From Actinomadura sp. CNU-125 (GTDB lineage Bacteria > Actinomycetota > Actinomycetes > Streptosporangiales > Streptosporangiaceae): 64,000 nt of DNA. The stretch spans positions 1-64,000 of the forward strand of contig NZ_MKJY01000122.1 in assembly GCF_001942465.1 (NCBI RefSeq), written 5' to 3'. The notes under the pieces were generated by a model. That model made no database searches. It worked only from the letters and a program-made list of their open reading frames with translations, and had not been told where the DNA came from. The position numbers and the translations under genes were made by a program. Position 1 is the stretch's first letter, and each line of letters opens with the position of its first letter. Of this stretch, positions 37,465 through 45,826 are shown in pieces.

Positions 37465-38206
37465 ACTTCACGTCGGACGAGATGATGACGATCGCCGCCG
37501 CGCGCGAGCTGCGCGACGGCACCGCGTGCTTCGTGGGGATCGGGCTGCCGAGCACGGCGGCGAACCTGGCCCGCCGGACGCACGCGCCCGGTCTGGTCCT
37601 CGTGTACGAGTCGGGCACGCTGGGCGCGAAGCCGCAGCGGCTGCCGCTGTCGATCGGCGACGGCGAGCTGGCGGAGACGGCCGACACGGTGGTGAGCGTC
37701 CCCGAGGTGTTCAACTACTGGGTGCAGCCCGGACGCATCGACGTCGGGTTCCTCGGCGCCGCGCAGATCGACCGGTTCGGCAACATCAACACCACGGTCA
37801 TCGGCGGCTACGACGACCCGAAGGTGCGGCTGCCGGGAGCCGGGGGCGCCCCGGAGATCGCGGCGCACTGCGGGGAGGTGTTCGTGATCGTCCGGCAGTC
37901 GCCGCGGACGTCGTGGACCGCGTCGAGTTCGTGACATCGGTCGGGTTCGGTTCGGGTCCGGGCGACCGGGAGCGGTTCGGGCTGCGCGGAGCCGGGCCCA
38001 GGTTCGTCATCACCGACATCGGCGTGCTGGAGCCCGACCCGGAGACGTGCGAGCTGACGCTGACGCGGCTCCACCCCGGGTCGACCGTCGAGCAGGCGAA
38101 GGACGCGACCGGCTGGGACCTGCGGATCTCGACCGGCCTGCGGACGGGCGAGGCGCCGACGGACGCGGAACTGGACGCGCTGCGCGCGCTGAAGGCGGCG
38201 GGCTGA
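37461..38206 (+). CDS. CoA-transferase subunit B, one frame break
   Basis: Starts MNFTSDEMMTIAAARELRDG. The catalytic glutamate is in LVYESGTLG; AAQIDRFGNINTTVIGGYDD is the conserved beta-subunit signature. A break near 37905 (after FVIVRQSPR) shifts frame into DRVEFVTSVGFGSGPGDRER, and the end reads TDAELDALRALKAAG. Forms a heterotetramer or heterodimer with subunit A. Followed after 27 bp by an IclR regulator on the same strand. Confidence 0.88.
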
Positions 38207-38233
38207 CCCGGGCTCCGCCATAATGGGGCGCTG

Positions 38234-39037
38234 ATGACCACCGGAGACGATGACGAGCGGGGCGCGCACTTCGTGCAGTCGCTGGAGCGCGGCCTGGCCG
38301 TGATCCGGGCGTTCGGCGCGGACGCGCCGGAGCTGACGCTGAGCGACGTCGCGCGCGCCACCGGCCTCACCCGGGCGGCCGCCCGCCGGTTCCTGCTGAC
38401 GCTGGCCGACCTCGGCTACGTGCGCACCGACGGGCGGCTGTTCTCGCTGACCCCGCGGGTGCTGGAGCTGGGGTACGCGTTCCTGTCCGGGGTGTCGCTG
38501 CCGGAGGTCGCGCAGCCGCACCTGGAGCGGCTCGCCGCGCGGGTGCACGAGTCGACGTCGGTGTCGGTGCTGGACGGCGCCGACGTCGTCTACGTGGCAC
38601 GCGTCCCGGTGTCGCGGATCATGGCCGTCGGCATCGACGTGGGCACCCGGTTCCCCGCGGCGGCCACCTCAATGGGCCGGGTGCTGCTGGCGCACCTGCC
38701 CGACGCGGAGCGCGACGCGCTGCTGGACGCGTGGGATCCGGCGCCGCTCACCCCGCGGACGCTGCTGTCGAGGGACGAGCTGCGCGCCGAGCTCGTGCGG
38801 GTGCGCGGGCTCGGCTGGGCGATGGTCGACCAGGAGCTGGAGGAGGGGCTGCGCGCGGTGGCGGCGCCGCTGCGCGACCGGGACGGGCGGGTCGTCGCGG
38901 CGATCAACATCTCGACGCACGCGAGCCGCACGCCCGTCGCGTCCGTCCGGCGGGACCTGCTGCCGCCGCTGCGGGACGCGGCGGCGGGCATCGAGGCCGA
39001 TCTGGCGTCGATGCCCGCGGCGCGGCGCGTCGTCTAG
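38234..39037 (+). CDS. IclR family regulator (PcaR/PobR-like)
   Basis: 267 residues. Winged HTH at about residues 13-75 (FVQSLERGLAVIRAFGADAP, LTLSDVARATGLTRAAARRF), then the IclR effector domain (VSVLDGADVVYVARVP, GTRFPAAATSMGRVLLAHLP). The pattern FVQSLERGL...IRAF is typical of the Pca/beta-ketoadipate branch. It lies downstream of the CoA transferase genes and probably regulates them through the palindrome near 36600. Its TAG stop lies within a CTAG shared with the convergent FAD hydroxylase stop. Confidence 0.9.
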   Translation: MTTGDDDERGAHFVQSLERGLAVIRAFGADAPELTLSDVARATGLTRAAARRFLLTLADLGYVRTDGRLFSLTPRVLELGYAFLSGVSLPEVAQPHLERLAARVHESTSVSVLDGADVVYVARVPVSRIMAVGIDVGTRFPAAATSMGRVLLAHLPDAERDALLDAWDPAPLTPRTLLSRDELRAELVRVRGLGWAMVDQELEEGLRAVAAPLRDRDGRVVAAINISTHASRTPVASVRRDLLPPLRDAAAGIEADLASMPAARRVV

Positions 39038-40230
39038 ACCCGCGGCTCGTCCCGCTTCGCGTAGAGCCAGTCGACGTACTTGTAGTCGCGCGGGTCGCGC
39101 AGCCGGAACAGCTCGTTGCGCATCATCCGGCCCGCGCCCTCGTCGACGTGCCAGATGTCGCCCCAGACCCGGGCGGTGTTCTGCACGCGGGCGGTGCGGG
39201 CGGTGCGTTCGGCCTCGAAGCGCTCGACCGCGCCCGTCCAGTCGGTCTCGCCGCCGCCCAGCCCGGACGCCAGGACGTGCGCGTCCTCGATGGCCTGGCA
39301 GGCGCCCTGCGCGAGGTACTGCAGCATCGGATGGGCGGCGTCGCCGGTGAGGACGAGCCGTCCGTCGGTCCAGCCGGGGATCGGGAGCCGGTCGTACATC
39401 GGCCAGCGGCGGTCCCGCCACAGCGACCCGATGCCCTGCCGGACCTCGTCGCAGGACCCGGCGAACGCGGCGTCCAGCTCGTCCGGCCCGCCCCAGTCCC
39501 GCTCGCCGCGCTCGTAGGCGGGGGACTTGAAGACCGCGACGGTGTTGAACATCTCGCCGCCGCGCAGCGCGTACTGCACCAGGTGGCGGCCGGGGCCGAT
39601 GTAGGCGACGACCTCGTCGAGGGCCGCCTTGTCGAGGCGCGAGCCGAGTTCCTCCACGGGGAACGCGCCCCGGTAGGCGACGTACCCGGAGCAGATCGGC
39701 TCGTCGTCGCTGAGCTTGCCGCGCAGCGTCGAGCGCAGGCCGTCCGCGCCGACGGCGAGCCCCCCGCGGAATTCGCCGCGGGCGCTCCGCACGATCGCGG
39801 CGTCGCCGTCGGTCACGACGTCGGTGACCTCGCAGTCGGGCACCATCCGCACCCCGGCGCGTTCGCACGCGCGGGCGAGGATCGACAGCAGGTCGCTGCG
39901 GTGCATCACGACGTACGGGGCGCCGTAGCGCCGGACGAACCCGTCGTCGAGGTCCAGGTGGGTGAGCTCGCTGCCGTCGAGAGCGTCCCGGTACACCATG
40001 CGGCGGGGCGTGACGCCCGCCCGGACGACCTCGTCGAGCAGGCCCCACTCCTTGAGGATGCGGGTGGCGTTGGGGGCCATCTGCAGGCCCGCGCCGACCT
40101 CGGTGAACTCGGGCGCGCGTTCGAGCACGGCGACCGAGTGTCCCGAGGAGGCCAGCGCGTAGGCGGTGGCCAGTCCCCCGATGCCCCCGCCGACGACCAC
40201 GACGTCGGTTGAGCCTGGTGCGGCGTTCAT
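39034..40230 (-). CDS. FAD-dependent aromatic hydroxylase (3-hydroxybenzoate 6-/salicylate hydroxylase type)
   Basis: 398 residues from ATG 40230. GxGxxG FAD site VVGGGIGGLATAYALASSG near residue 12, the DG fingerprint GADGLRSTLR, and the GD motif LVLTGDAAHPMLQYLAQGAC with the QG pair. This is the single-component flavoprotein monooxygenase fold. Because the next three genes encode the gentisate pathway, the likely reaction is conversion of 3-hydroxybenzoate (6-hydroxylation) or salicylate (5-hydroxylation) to gentisate with NAD(P)H and O2. 25 bp downstream of the isomerase gene. Confidence 0.87.
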   Translation of the reverse strand: MNAAPGSTDVVVVGGGIGGLATAYALASSGHSVAVLERAPEFTEVGAGLQMAPNATRILKEWGLLDEVVRAGVTPRRMVYRDALDGSELTHLDLDDGFVRRYGAPYVVMHRSDLLSILARACERAGVRMVPDCEVTDVVTDGDAAIVRSARGEFRGGLAVGADGLRSTLRGKLSDDEPICSGYVAYRGAFPVEELGSRLDKAALDEVVAYIGPGRHLVQYALRGGEMFNTVAVFKSPAYERGERDWGGPDELDAAFAGSCDEVRQGIGSLWRDRRWPMYDRLPIPGWTDGRLVLTGDAAHPMLQYLAQGACQAIEDAHVLASGLGGGETDWTGAVERFEAERTARTARVQNTARVWGDIWHVDEGAGRMMRNELFRLRDPRDYKYVDWLYAKRDEPRV

Positions 40231-40255
40231 CTTGCAGTCCTTTGTCGTCTTCAGG

Positions 40256-40843
40256 TCAGAGCCAGGGGCCGAGGGCCGGGGCGGTCGCGGTGCGGCCGGA
40301 CAGCCAGGCGGCGAGGTCGGCGGCGGCCCCCTTCGCCGCGTGCCGGGCGGCGGCGTCGGCGGCGAGCGCGGCGTTGAAGCCGTCCGGCAGGTCGGCGAAC
40401 GAGACGCCGGCGTCCAGGTCGACGGCGTGGACGTTGACCTCGCGGGCCCGCATCCACGGGATCTCCTCGGCCGGGACCGTCCGTCCCTGCGCGGTGACGA
40501 CGAGGTTCGCCCACGCCTCGTCCGGCAGGGCGGCCATGTCACCGGCGAGCGCGCGCGCCGATCGATGGACGAGTTCCCGCAGTTCGGCCGCCGGAACCTT
40601 CGCGAACCGCTCGATCTCCTCCGCGCGCTGCTCCGGACCGGCGTACATGCGGTCCTCGACGCCGGTCGCGGCCCAGCCCAGCAGCCTGCGCAGCGCCTCG
40701 GCGTTGCCGTGCACGTGCGCGACGAGGTGCCGCCGCGTCCAGCCGGGGAGGGCGGTCGGGGCGTCGAGGTCGGCGTCGGAGAGCCCGTCGACGGCGCCGA
40801 GGAACAGCTTCGTGCCGGTCTCGGTCCAGGAACGCGGGCTCAC
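40256..40843 (-). CDS. Mycothiol-dependent maleylpyruvate isomerase-type protein
   Basis: 195 residues from GTG 40843, overlapping the FAH stop (GTGA). The MDMPI_N fold is clear: SWTETGTKLFLGAVDGLSDA, LPGWTRRHLVAHVHGNAEAL with the zinc His residues, and WMRAREVNVHAVDLDAG with the second His/Asp group. It turns maleylpyruvate, the gentisate ring-opening product, into fumarylpyruvate using mycothiol. Position between gentisate dioxygenase and hydroxylase supports that function. Mycothiol use marks the host as an actinobacterium. Confidence 0.9.
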   Translation of the reverse strand: MSPRSWTETGTKLFLGAVDGLSDADLDAPTALPGWTRRHLVAHVHGNAEALRRLLGWAATGVEDRMYAGPEQRAEEIERFAKVPAAELRELVHRSARALAGDMAALPDEAWANLVVTAQGRTVPAEEIPWMRAREVNVHAVDLDAGVSFADLPDGFNAALAADAAARHAAKGAAADLAAWLSGRTATAPALGPWL

Positions 40844-41661
40844 GCCGCCGTCCTCGCGGTGTTCTCCAGGCGGCCGATACCGTCGATCTCGGTGACCACG
40901 GTCATGCCGTCGGCCAGGTAGCGCGGCGGCTTGCGGGCGTGCCCGACGCCGCCGGGGGTGCCGGTCGCGATGACGTCGCCGGGCCGCAGCGTCATGATCG
41001 TCGACGCGTAGCGGACCAGGTCGACCGGGTCGAAGACCAGGTCGGACGTGTCGGCCTTCTGCACGACCGCGCCGTCCACGCGGCACGTCATCGGCAGCGC
41101 GGGACGGACGCCGCCGGGCAGCTCGTCCGGCGTGACCAGGGACGGGCCGAGCGGCGTCGTGCCCTCGAACGTCTTGCCCTGCAGCCACTCCTTGGTGCGG
41201 AACTGCCAGTCGCGCATGGTGACGTCGTTCATGATCGTGAACCCGGCGACGGCCGCGGCGGCCTCGTCGGCGGAGGCGCGCCGGACCGTCCGTCCGATCA
41301 CCAGCGCCAGCTCGGCCTCCCAGTCGACGGCGTCCGACTCGGGCGCGAGCGCGATGTCGTCGGTCGGGCCGATGAGCGCCTCGGCGAACTTCGCGAACAG
41401 GGTCGGGTGCTCGGGCAGGTCGCGGCCCATCTCGAGGATGTGGTTGCGGTAGTTCAGCCCGACGCACAGCACCTTGCCCGGACGCGGCACGACCGGCGCG
41501 AACTCCACGCCGTCGAGGGGCCGCGTGTCGCCGTCGGCGGACGCGTCGGCGGCACCGGCCAGGAGCGCGCCGACGTCGGGGGCGTCCAGCGCCACGTAGC
41601 CGCCGTCGGTCAGCCGGACGGCGCGGGTGCCCGCCTCGGTGCGGATGGTCGCAAGTCTCAC
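40840..41661 (-). CDS. Fumarylpyruvate hydrolase (FAH family)
   Basis: 273 residues from GTG 41661. FAH core: LCVGLNYRNHILEMG, DWEAELALVIGRTVRRAS (metal Glu/Asp), TIMNDVTMRDWQ, GPSLVTPDELPGG and RPGDVIATGTPGGVGHAR. It overlaps both neighbours by GTGA, the mark of a tight operon. In the gentisate route it splits fumarylpyruvate to fumarate and pyruvate. A 2-oxohepta-diene-dioate-type hydrolase would look similar, but context favours fumarylpyruvate. Confidence 0.9.
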   Translation of the reverse strand: MRLATIRTEAGTRAVRLTDGGYVALDAPDVGALLAGAADASADGDTRPLDGVEFAPVVPRPGKVLCVGLNYRNHILEMGRDLPEHPTLFAKFAEALIGPTDDIALAPESDAVDWEAELALVIGRTVRRASADEAAAAVAGFTIMNDVTMRDWQFRTKEWLQGKTFEGTTPLGPSLVTPDELPGGVRPALPMTCRVDGAVVQKADTSDLVFDPVDLVRYASTIMTLRPGDVIATGTPGGVGHARKPPRYLADGMTVVTEIDGIGRLENTARTAA

Positions 41662-42773
41662 GCGTTCTCCTCGATCTGGACGCGGTGCTGGTGCAGCCGC
41701 TCGAAAATGGGGGTGTCGCTGAACCGGAAGAGGTCCAGCCCGTGCTCGGTCCCCAGCGCCAGCGGCCGCCAGGACGGGACGGCGAACAGGTCGCCGCGTT
41801 CGACCGTCCAGGTGGAGTCGGCCACCGTGACCCGGCCGGTGCCCTCGAACACCTGGAAGACCGACGACCCGACCTCCCGCCGCGGCGCCGTCCCGGTGCC
41901 CGGCGCGAGCCGGTGGAACTCGGTGCGCAGCGTCGGCATGATGTCGCCGCCGGTCGTCGGGTTGGTGTACCGGACGGCCGCGTGCCCCGGCTCGACCGTC
42001 GCGCGGTGCCCCTCGGCCTCCAGCGCGAGCTGCTCGGCGAGGGCCCGGTCGGTGTGCTCCCACCGGTAGGCCAGCAGCGGCGTCGCGGGGGCCGGTTCCA
42101 GGTGCGTCAGCGGGCGCAGCCCCGGATGCCCCCAGAGCCGCTCGGACCGGGACTTCGCGGGCGCCTCGCGCGTCTCGACCTCGTCCGGGCCGAACTCGAA
42201 GAACGTCGAGTCGGCCATGTACTGGAACGGGATGTCGAGCCCGTCGATCCAGGCCATCGGCCGGTCGGTGACGTTGTGGTGGCCGTGCCAGTTCCAGCCC
42301 GCCTGCGGCAGGAAGTCGCCGCGCCGCATCGCGACGGGGTCGCCGTTCACGACCGTCCACACGCCCTCGCCCTCCACCACGAACCGGAAGGCGTTCTGCG
42401 TGTGCCGGTGGACCGGCGCGTCCTCACCGGGGTTCAGGTACTGGATCGCCGCCCACAGCGTCGGCGTCGCGAACGGCCGCCCGCCGAGCCCCGGGTTGGC
42501 GAGCGCGATCGCGCGGCGCTCCCCGCCGCGGCCCACCGGCACGAGCTCGCCCGCCCGCTCGGCCAGCGGCAGCAGGTTCCCCCACCGCCACAGGTGCGGC
42601 AGGGCCTTCGACCGCGGCGACGGCGGCATCAGGTCGCCGATCTCCGTCCACAGCGGGACCAGCAGCTCCGATTCGAACCCCCGGTACAGCCCCTCCAGCT
42701 CCGGCGTCCGCGCGGGCTGGTTCTGCGCATCGGTGGCGACGATCGTCACCGGCGAGCCATCCGTCACCGTCAT
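41658..42773 (-). CDS. Gentisate 1,2-dioxygenase
   Basis: 371 residues, double cupin. Typical opening (LEGLYRGFESELLVPLWTEI, PPSPRSKALPHLWRW) and the iron site in VHRHTQNAFRFVVEGEG with two His, then NWHGHHNVTDRPMAWIDG. Weaker second cupin around EVGSSVFQVFEGTG. It opens gentisate between the carboxyl- and hydroxyl-bearing carbons to give maleylpyruvate. First gene of the four-gene gentisate operon, divergent from an IclR regulator. Confidence 0.93.
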   Translation of the reverse strand: MTVTDGSPVTIVATDAQNQPARTPELEGLYRGFESELLVPLWTEIGDLMPPSPRSKALPHLWRWGNLLPLAERAGELVPVGRGGERRAIALANPGLGGRPFATPTLWAAIQYLNPGEDAPVHRHTQNAFRFVVEGEGVWTVVNGDPVAMRRGDFLPQAGWNWHGHHNVTDRPMAWIDGLDIPFQYMADSTFFEFGPDEVETREAPAKSRSERLWGHPGLRPLTHLEPAPATPLLAYRWEHTDRALAEQLALEAEGHRATVEPGHAAVRYTNPTTGGDIMPTLRTEFHRLAPGTGTAPRREVGSSVFQVFEGTGRVTVADSTWTVERGDLFAVPSWRPLALGTEHGLDLFRFSDTPIFERLHQHRVQIEENA

Positions 42774-42848
42774 GACGGCTCCCTCCTCGTTCTGGCGCGT
42801 AAGCTCAGGATGACGATGGTTCTGGACAACAGATAAGGTTTTTCTGCT
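42774..42848. promoter_or_regulatory. Divergent promoter region of gentisate operon and IclR gene
   Basis: 75-bp gap, A+T-richer than its surroundings. TTCTGGACAACAGAT (about 42819-42833) has TCTG/CAGA half-sites, and a T-rich run precedes the GTG of the regulator. A plausible operator, but no second copy was found to confirm it. Confidence 0.45.
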
Positions 42849-43586
42849 GTGAAGAACAAACCGCCCTACGCGATCACCTCGGTGGACCACGCCCTCCAGC
42901 TCGCGGCGCTGCTGCAGCAGGAGGGCCCGCTCCGGGTGACCGACGCGGCCGAACGGCTCGGCGTGGCGGCGTCCACGGCCCACCGGCTCCTGGCGATGCT
43001 GGTCTACCGGGACTTCGCCGAGCGCGGGCCCGACCGCCGCTACCGTCCCGGCAAGGTGCTGCGCCCGGCCGAGTCGTCGCCCGCCCCGGTCGCCCTCCTG
43101 CGCGCGACCTGCGAACCCCACCTGCGGTGGCTCACCGAGCGGACGCGGGAGACGGCGAACGTCGTCGTCCGCGCGGGGACCGAGGTGCGCTTCATCGCGA
43201 CCGTCGAATCCGATCGGGTGCTGCGCGTCGGCGACCGCGAGGGCCGGACCGTCCCCGCGCACCTGGCGTCCGGCGGCAAGGCGATCCTCGCCGCCCTCTC
43301 CCCCGCCGAGCTGACCGGCCTGTACGGCGACGACGCCGACGTCGATCTGCCCCGGCTGCGCCGCGAGCTCTCGCTCGTCCGCCGCCGCGGATTCGCCATC
43401 AACGACCAGCAGACCGAGACGGGCCTCACCGCCATCGGCGTCCCGATCAAGGACGGGACCGGCACGCCGCTGGCCGGCCTGTCCATCGCGCTGCCCACCG
43501 CCCGCTTCGACCGCGACGCGCTCCCCGGCCAGGTCGGCGCCCTGTCCGCCGCCGCGGGCCGGGTCGAGTCCGCGCTCGGGAACTGA
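42849..43586 (+). CDS. IclR family regulator of the gentisate operon
   Basis: 245 residues from GTG 42849. HTH at residues 10-65 (VDHALQLAALLQQEGPLRVT, AAERLGVAASTAHRLLAML) and an IclR effector domain (FIATVESDRVLRVGDREGRT, PAHLASGGKAILAALSP). The divergent arrangement with gentisate dioxygenase and the short shared promoter make it the likely local regulator. Effector is perhaps gentisate or its precursor (inference). Confidence 0.9.
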   Translation: MKNKPPYAITSVDHALQLAALLQQEGPLRVTDAAERLGVAASTAHRLLAMLVYRDFAERGPDRRYRPGKVLRPAESSPAPVALLRATCEPHLRWLTERTRETANVVVRAGTEVRFIATVESDRVLRVGDREGRTVPAHLASGGKAILAALSPAELTGLYGDDADVDLPRLRRELSLVRRRGFAINDQQTETGLTAIGVPIKDGTGTPLAGLSIALPTARFDRDALPGQVGALSAAAGRVESALGN

Positions 43587-43690
43587 CGCCGCCGCCCGTC
43601 CGGCCTTTGCCCGCGGTCGGCGCGGCCCTGGGTTTAGCCGGTGCCCCGGCGGGTCAGGCTTCCCGCAACCACGCACCGAGGACGAGGCCG

Positions 43691-44494
43691 ATGACCGATC
43701 CGCTGCCGCCGACGCGCCGCAACCGCGCGAGCCTGACGTACAAGCTGCGGTACGCCGCGCAGAACCCGGACAAGATCCGGGCCCACCTGTCGAGGATGTC
43801 GCGGGACCTGAAGTTCCGCGTCGCCAGCCGGGACCACGTCGCCTACTACCGGGCGGTGATGAAGTCCGACACCGCGCGGAACCCGGAGTCGGCCGTCGGG
43901 AGCCGCAGCCACGAACGCTGGCTCGCCCTCGGCCGGATGCAGTTCGACTACCTGCTCGAACACGGCCTCAAACCGGACGACCGGATGCTCGAGATCGGCT
44001 GCGGCAACCTGCGCGCCGGCTGGCGCTTCATCGACCATCTCGAAACCGGCAACTACTACGGCATCGACATCTCGCCCGACATCCTGCTCGCCGCACAGCA
44101 AACGCTCGTCCGCCAGGGGCTGCGGGACAAGATGCCGCACCTCGCCCTCGTCGAGGACCTGAAGCTGCGGTTCCTCCCGTCCGGGCACTTCACGGTCGTC
44201 CACGCCCACAGCGTGTTCAGCCACTCCCCGCTCGGCGTCATCGACGAATGCCTGGCCAACGTCGGCCGCGTCCTCGCGCCCGGCGGCTTCTTCGACTTCA
44301 CCTTCGACCGGACCGAGGGCGCCGAACACCACGTCCTGCGCGAGGACTTCTACTACCGGACCGAGACGCTGACCCGGCTCGCGGAGCGCCACGGCTTCAC
44401 CGCCCGCTTCATGGACGACTGGGAGGCGCTCCCCCACGGCCAGTCCAAGATCCGCGTGACCCGCCCGGAGCCGGAGGACCCCGCGCGGCCCTGA
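43691..44494 (+). CDS. SAM-dependent class I methyltransferase
   Basis: 267 residues from ATG 43691. Motif I is MLEIGCGNLRAGWRFID, followed by YYGIDISPDILLAAQQ, FTVVHAHSVFSHSPLG and LAPGGFFDFTFD, a standard Rossmann methyltransferase. About 95 residues of mostly basic N-terminus (KLRYAAQNPDKIRAHLSRM) precede the core. These resemble methyltransferases associated with glycan or natural-product tailoring, but no partner cluster lies next to it. Acceptor unknown. Confidence 0.87.
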   Translation: MTDPLPPTRRNRASLTYKLRYAAQNPDKIRAHLSRMSRDLKFRVASRDHVAYYRAVMKSDTARNPESAVGSRSHERWLALGRMQFDYLLEHGLKPDDRMLEIGCGNLRAGWRFIDHLETGNYYGIDISPDILLAAQQTLVRQGLRDKMPHLALVEDLKLRFLPSGHFTVVHAHSVFSHSPLGVIDECLANVGRVLAPGGFFDFTFDRTEGAEHHVLREDFYYRTETLTRLAERHGFTARFMDDWEALPHGQSKIRVTRPEPEDPARP

Positions 44495-44517
44495 CGGCGA
44501 AGCCGCGGCATCCGCGA

Positions 44518-44775
44518 TCAGCAGCCGCCCGCGGTCAGCCTGACCCGCCAGACGGGGTTCCAGTCGATCCCGCCGCGGCAGGCGCCCCCGTCGCGGTGAT
44601 CGTCACGGCACCGCCGGCGCCGTGCTTTACGGTCACCGGAGGCTCGTTCCGCGCCGGTCCGGCCGCGTGGGCGGGCGCCGCCGCACCGCCGCGACCGCCG
44701 CGCGAGCCCGACGGCGGCCGCCGCCGTACGCCGTCCCGCCCGCGCGTAGTCGTTGATTCCACGGAAGCCGTTCAT
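44518..44775 (-). CDS. Possible small secreted protein with C-terminal disulfide, two frame breaks
   Basis: From ATG 44775 the reading starts MNGFRGINDYARAGRRTAAA. With a shift near 44700 it continues GGAAAPAHAAGPARNEPPVT, a good signal peptide ending in A-H-A, then VKHGAGGAVTITATG. With a second shift near 44570 it ends ACRGGIDWNPVWRVRLTAGG plus a final Cys before the TGA. Two Cys bracket the last 20 residues. The reconstruction depends on two indels and is therefore tentative. Function unknown. Confidence 0.4.
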   Translation of the reverse strand: MNGFRGINDYARAGRRTAAAAVGLARRSRRCGGARPRGRTGAERASGDRKARRRRCRDDHRDGGACRGGIDWNPVWRVRLTAGGC

Positions 44776-45826
44776 GCGAACCCCGATTCTGTCGGTTTCG
44801 TGGCGCCCACTTCTTCGGGCGCCGCACCTCGCACCCGTTCGCCGGGTACGAGAAGTGATTGTGGCGACGATCGGGCTGCACGGAAAGACGTCCGGCATGA
44901 CCGTTCGGCAATGGACACCTACCGAACAAGTCAGCCACGTTTGGGGATCTGGTTTCGATCTTCTGATCAGCCTCGGACAGAACACTGGATGATCACTCGA
45001 TTGCACGCTCGGGTTGCGGGCGGAACCGAACCGGCAGCGGATCCCGCCGCCGGACGAACGCCGGTACGGCGCGTCAGTGCACGTACCGTCCCCGGAGCAT
45101 CTCGACGAGAGCGGAACCCCGTCCAATGGCCGAATCCGGCCACGCCCGTTCGGCGGACTTCGCATCATCGCCCGCACTCGGAACACGGTGGACACGGGTC
45201 TGCCGGACCGTTGGACGGCCGCCGCGGCGACCCGCTCGGGCCGCTGCAGAATCGATCGACCGGCCGGTCCACGGCCGCCTCCGGCTCGGCCCGCGCAACT
45301 CAAAGGCAGAGGTCAACCGGCACACCGAGCGAGACCACGGCCTGTTCCGCCCCCAGACAAGGGCGAGCCGACGGACAGACAAATCGGCCAACGAACACAA
45401 CGTCTTCACTTTTAACCATTAACGCAATGCTATGTATAAACATTTCCACTGCCGCGTATCTTGACAGACCGACATACGAGCCCTTCGGACATCACACGAA
45501 GCCGCCGATGCGGCCCTGACGAGATATTCACAACCCGCGAGCCGAGCACGTTCTTACATCACTGCCACAAGAAGACCAGTATCCCCTTTTCGCCTTTCAC
45601 CGCTTTACTCGTCCCGGCACCGATGAAGCCGGATCGCACCGTCCGTTCCCGTGGTCGCCCTCGCGCTCATCGCCCGCCGGTAGACCAGAGGAACGTTCCG
45701 GAAGGCACCGGCATCACGGAAGCACACTTTGCCTGTGGCCGGGCACAGTGCCGCCCCGAAACGCTGGTGCGCAGGAGAGGAGAAGCGCATAATCGAGGCT
45801 TCTCACTGGCTGCCGAGGAGGCCGAG
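44776..45826. other. About 1 kb without a convincing gene
   Basis: Lower GC than the rest of the window and without frames that look like actinomycete protein; short frames here are Arg/Ser-rich. A TTGACA at 45461-45466 and an A+T patch at 45425-45445 (around TATGTATAAAC) could belong to promoters. The remainder holds no repeat or RNA structure that I can recognise. Confidence 0.6.

Noticed and set aside
45074..45409. 111-codon minus-strand frame in the 1-kb gap
   Set aside because: No ribosome-binding site, no motif and Arg-rich composition.
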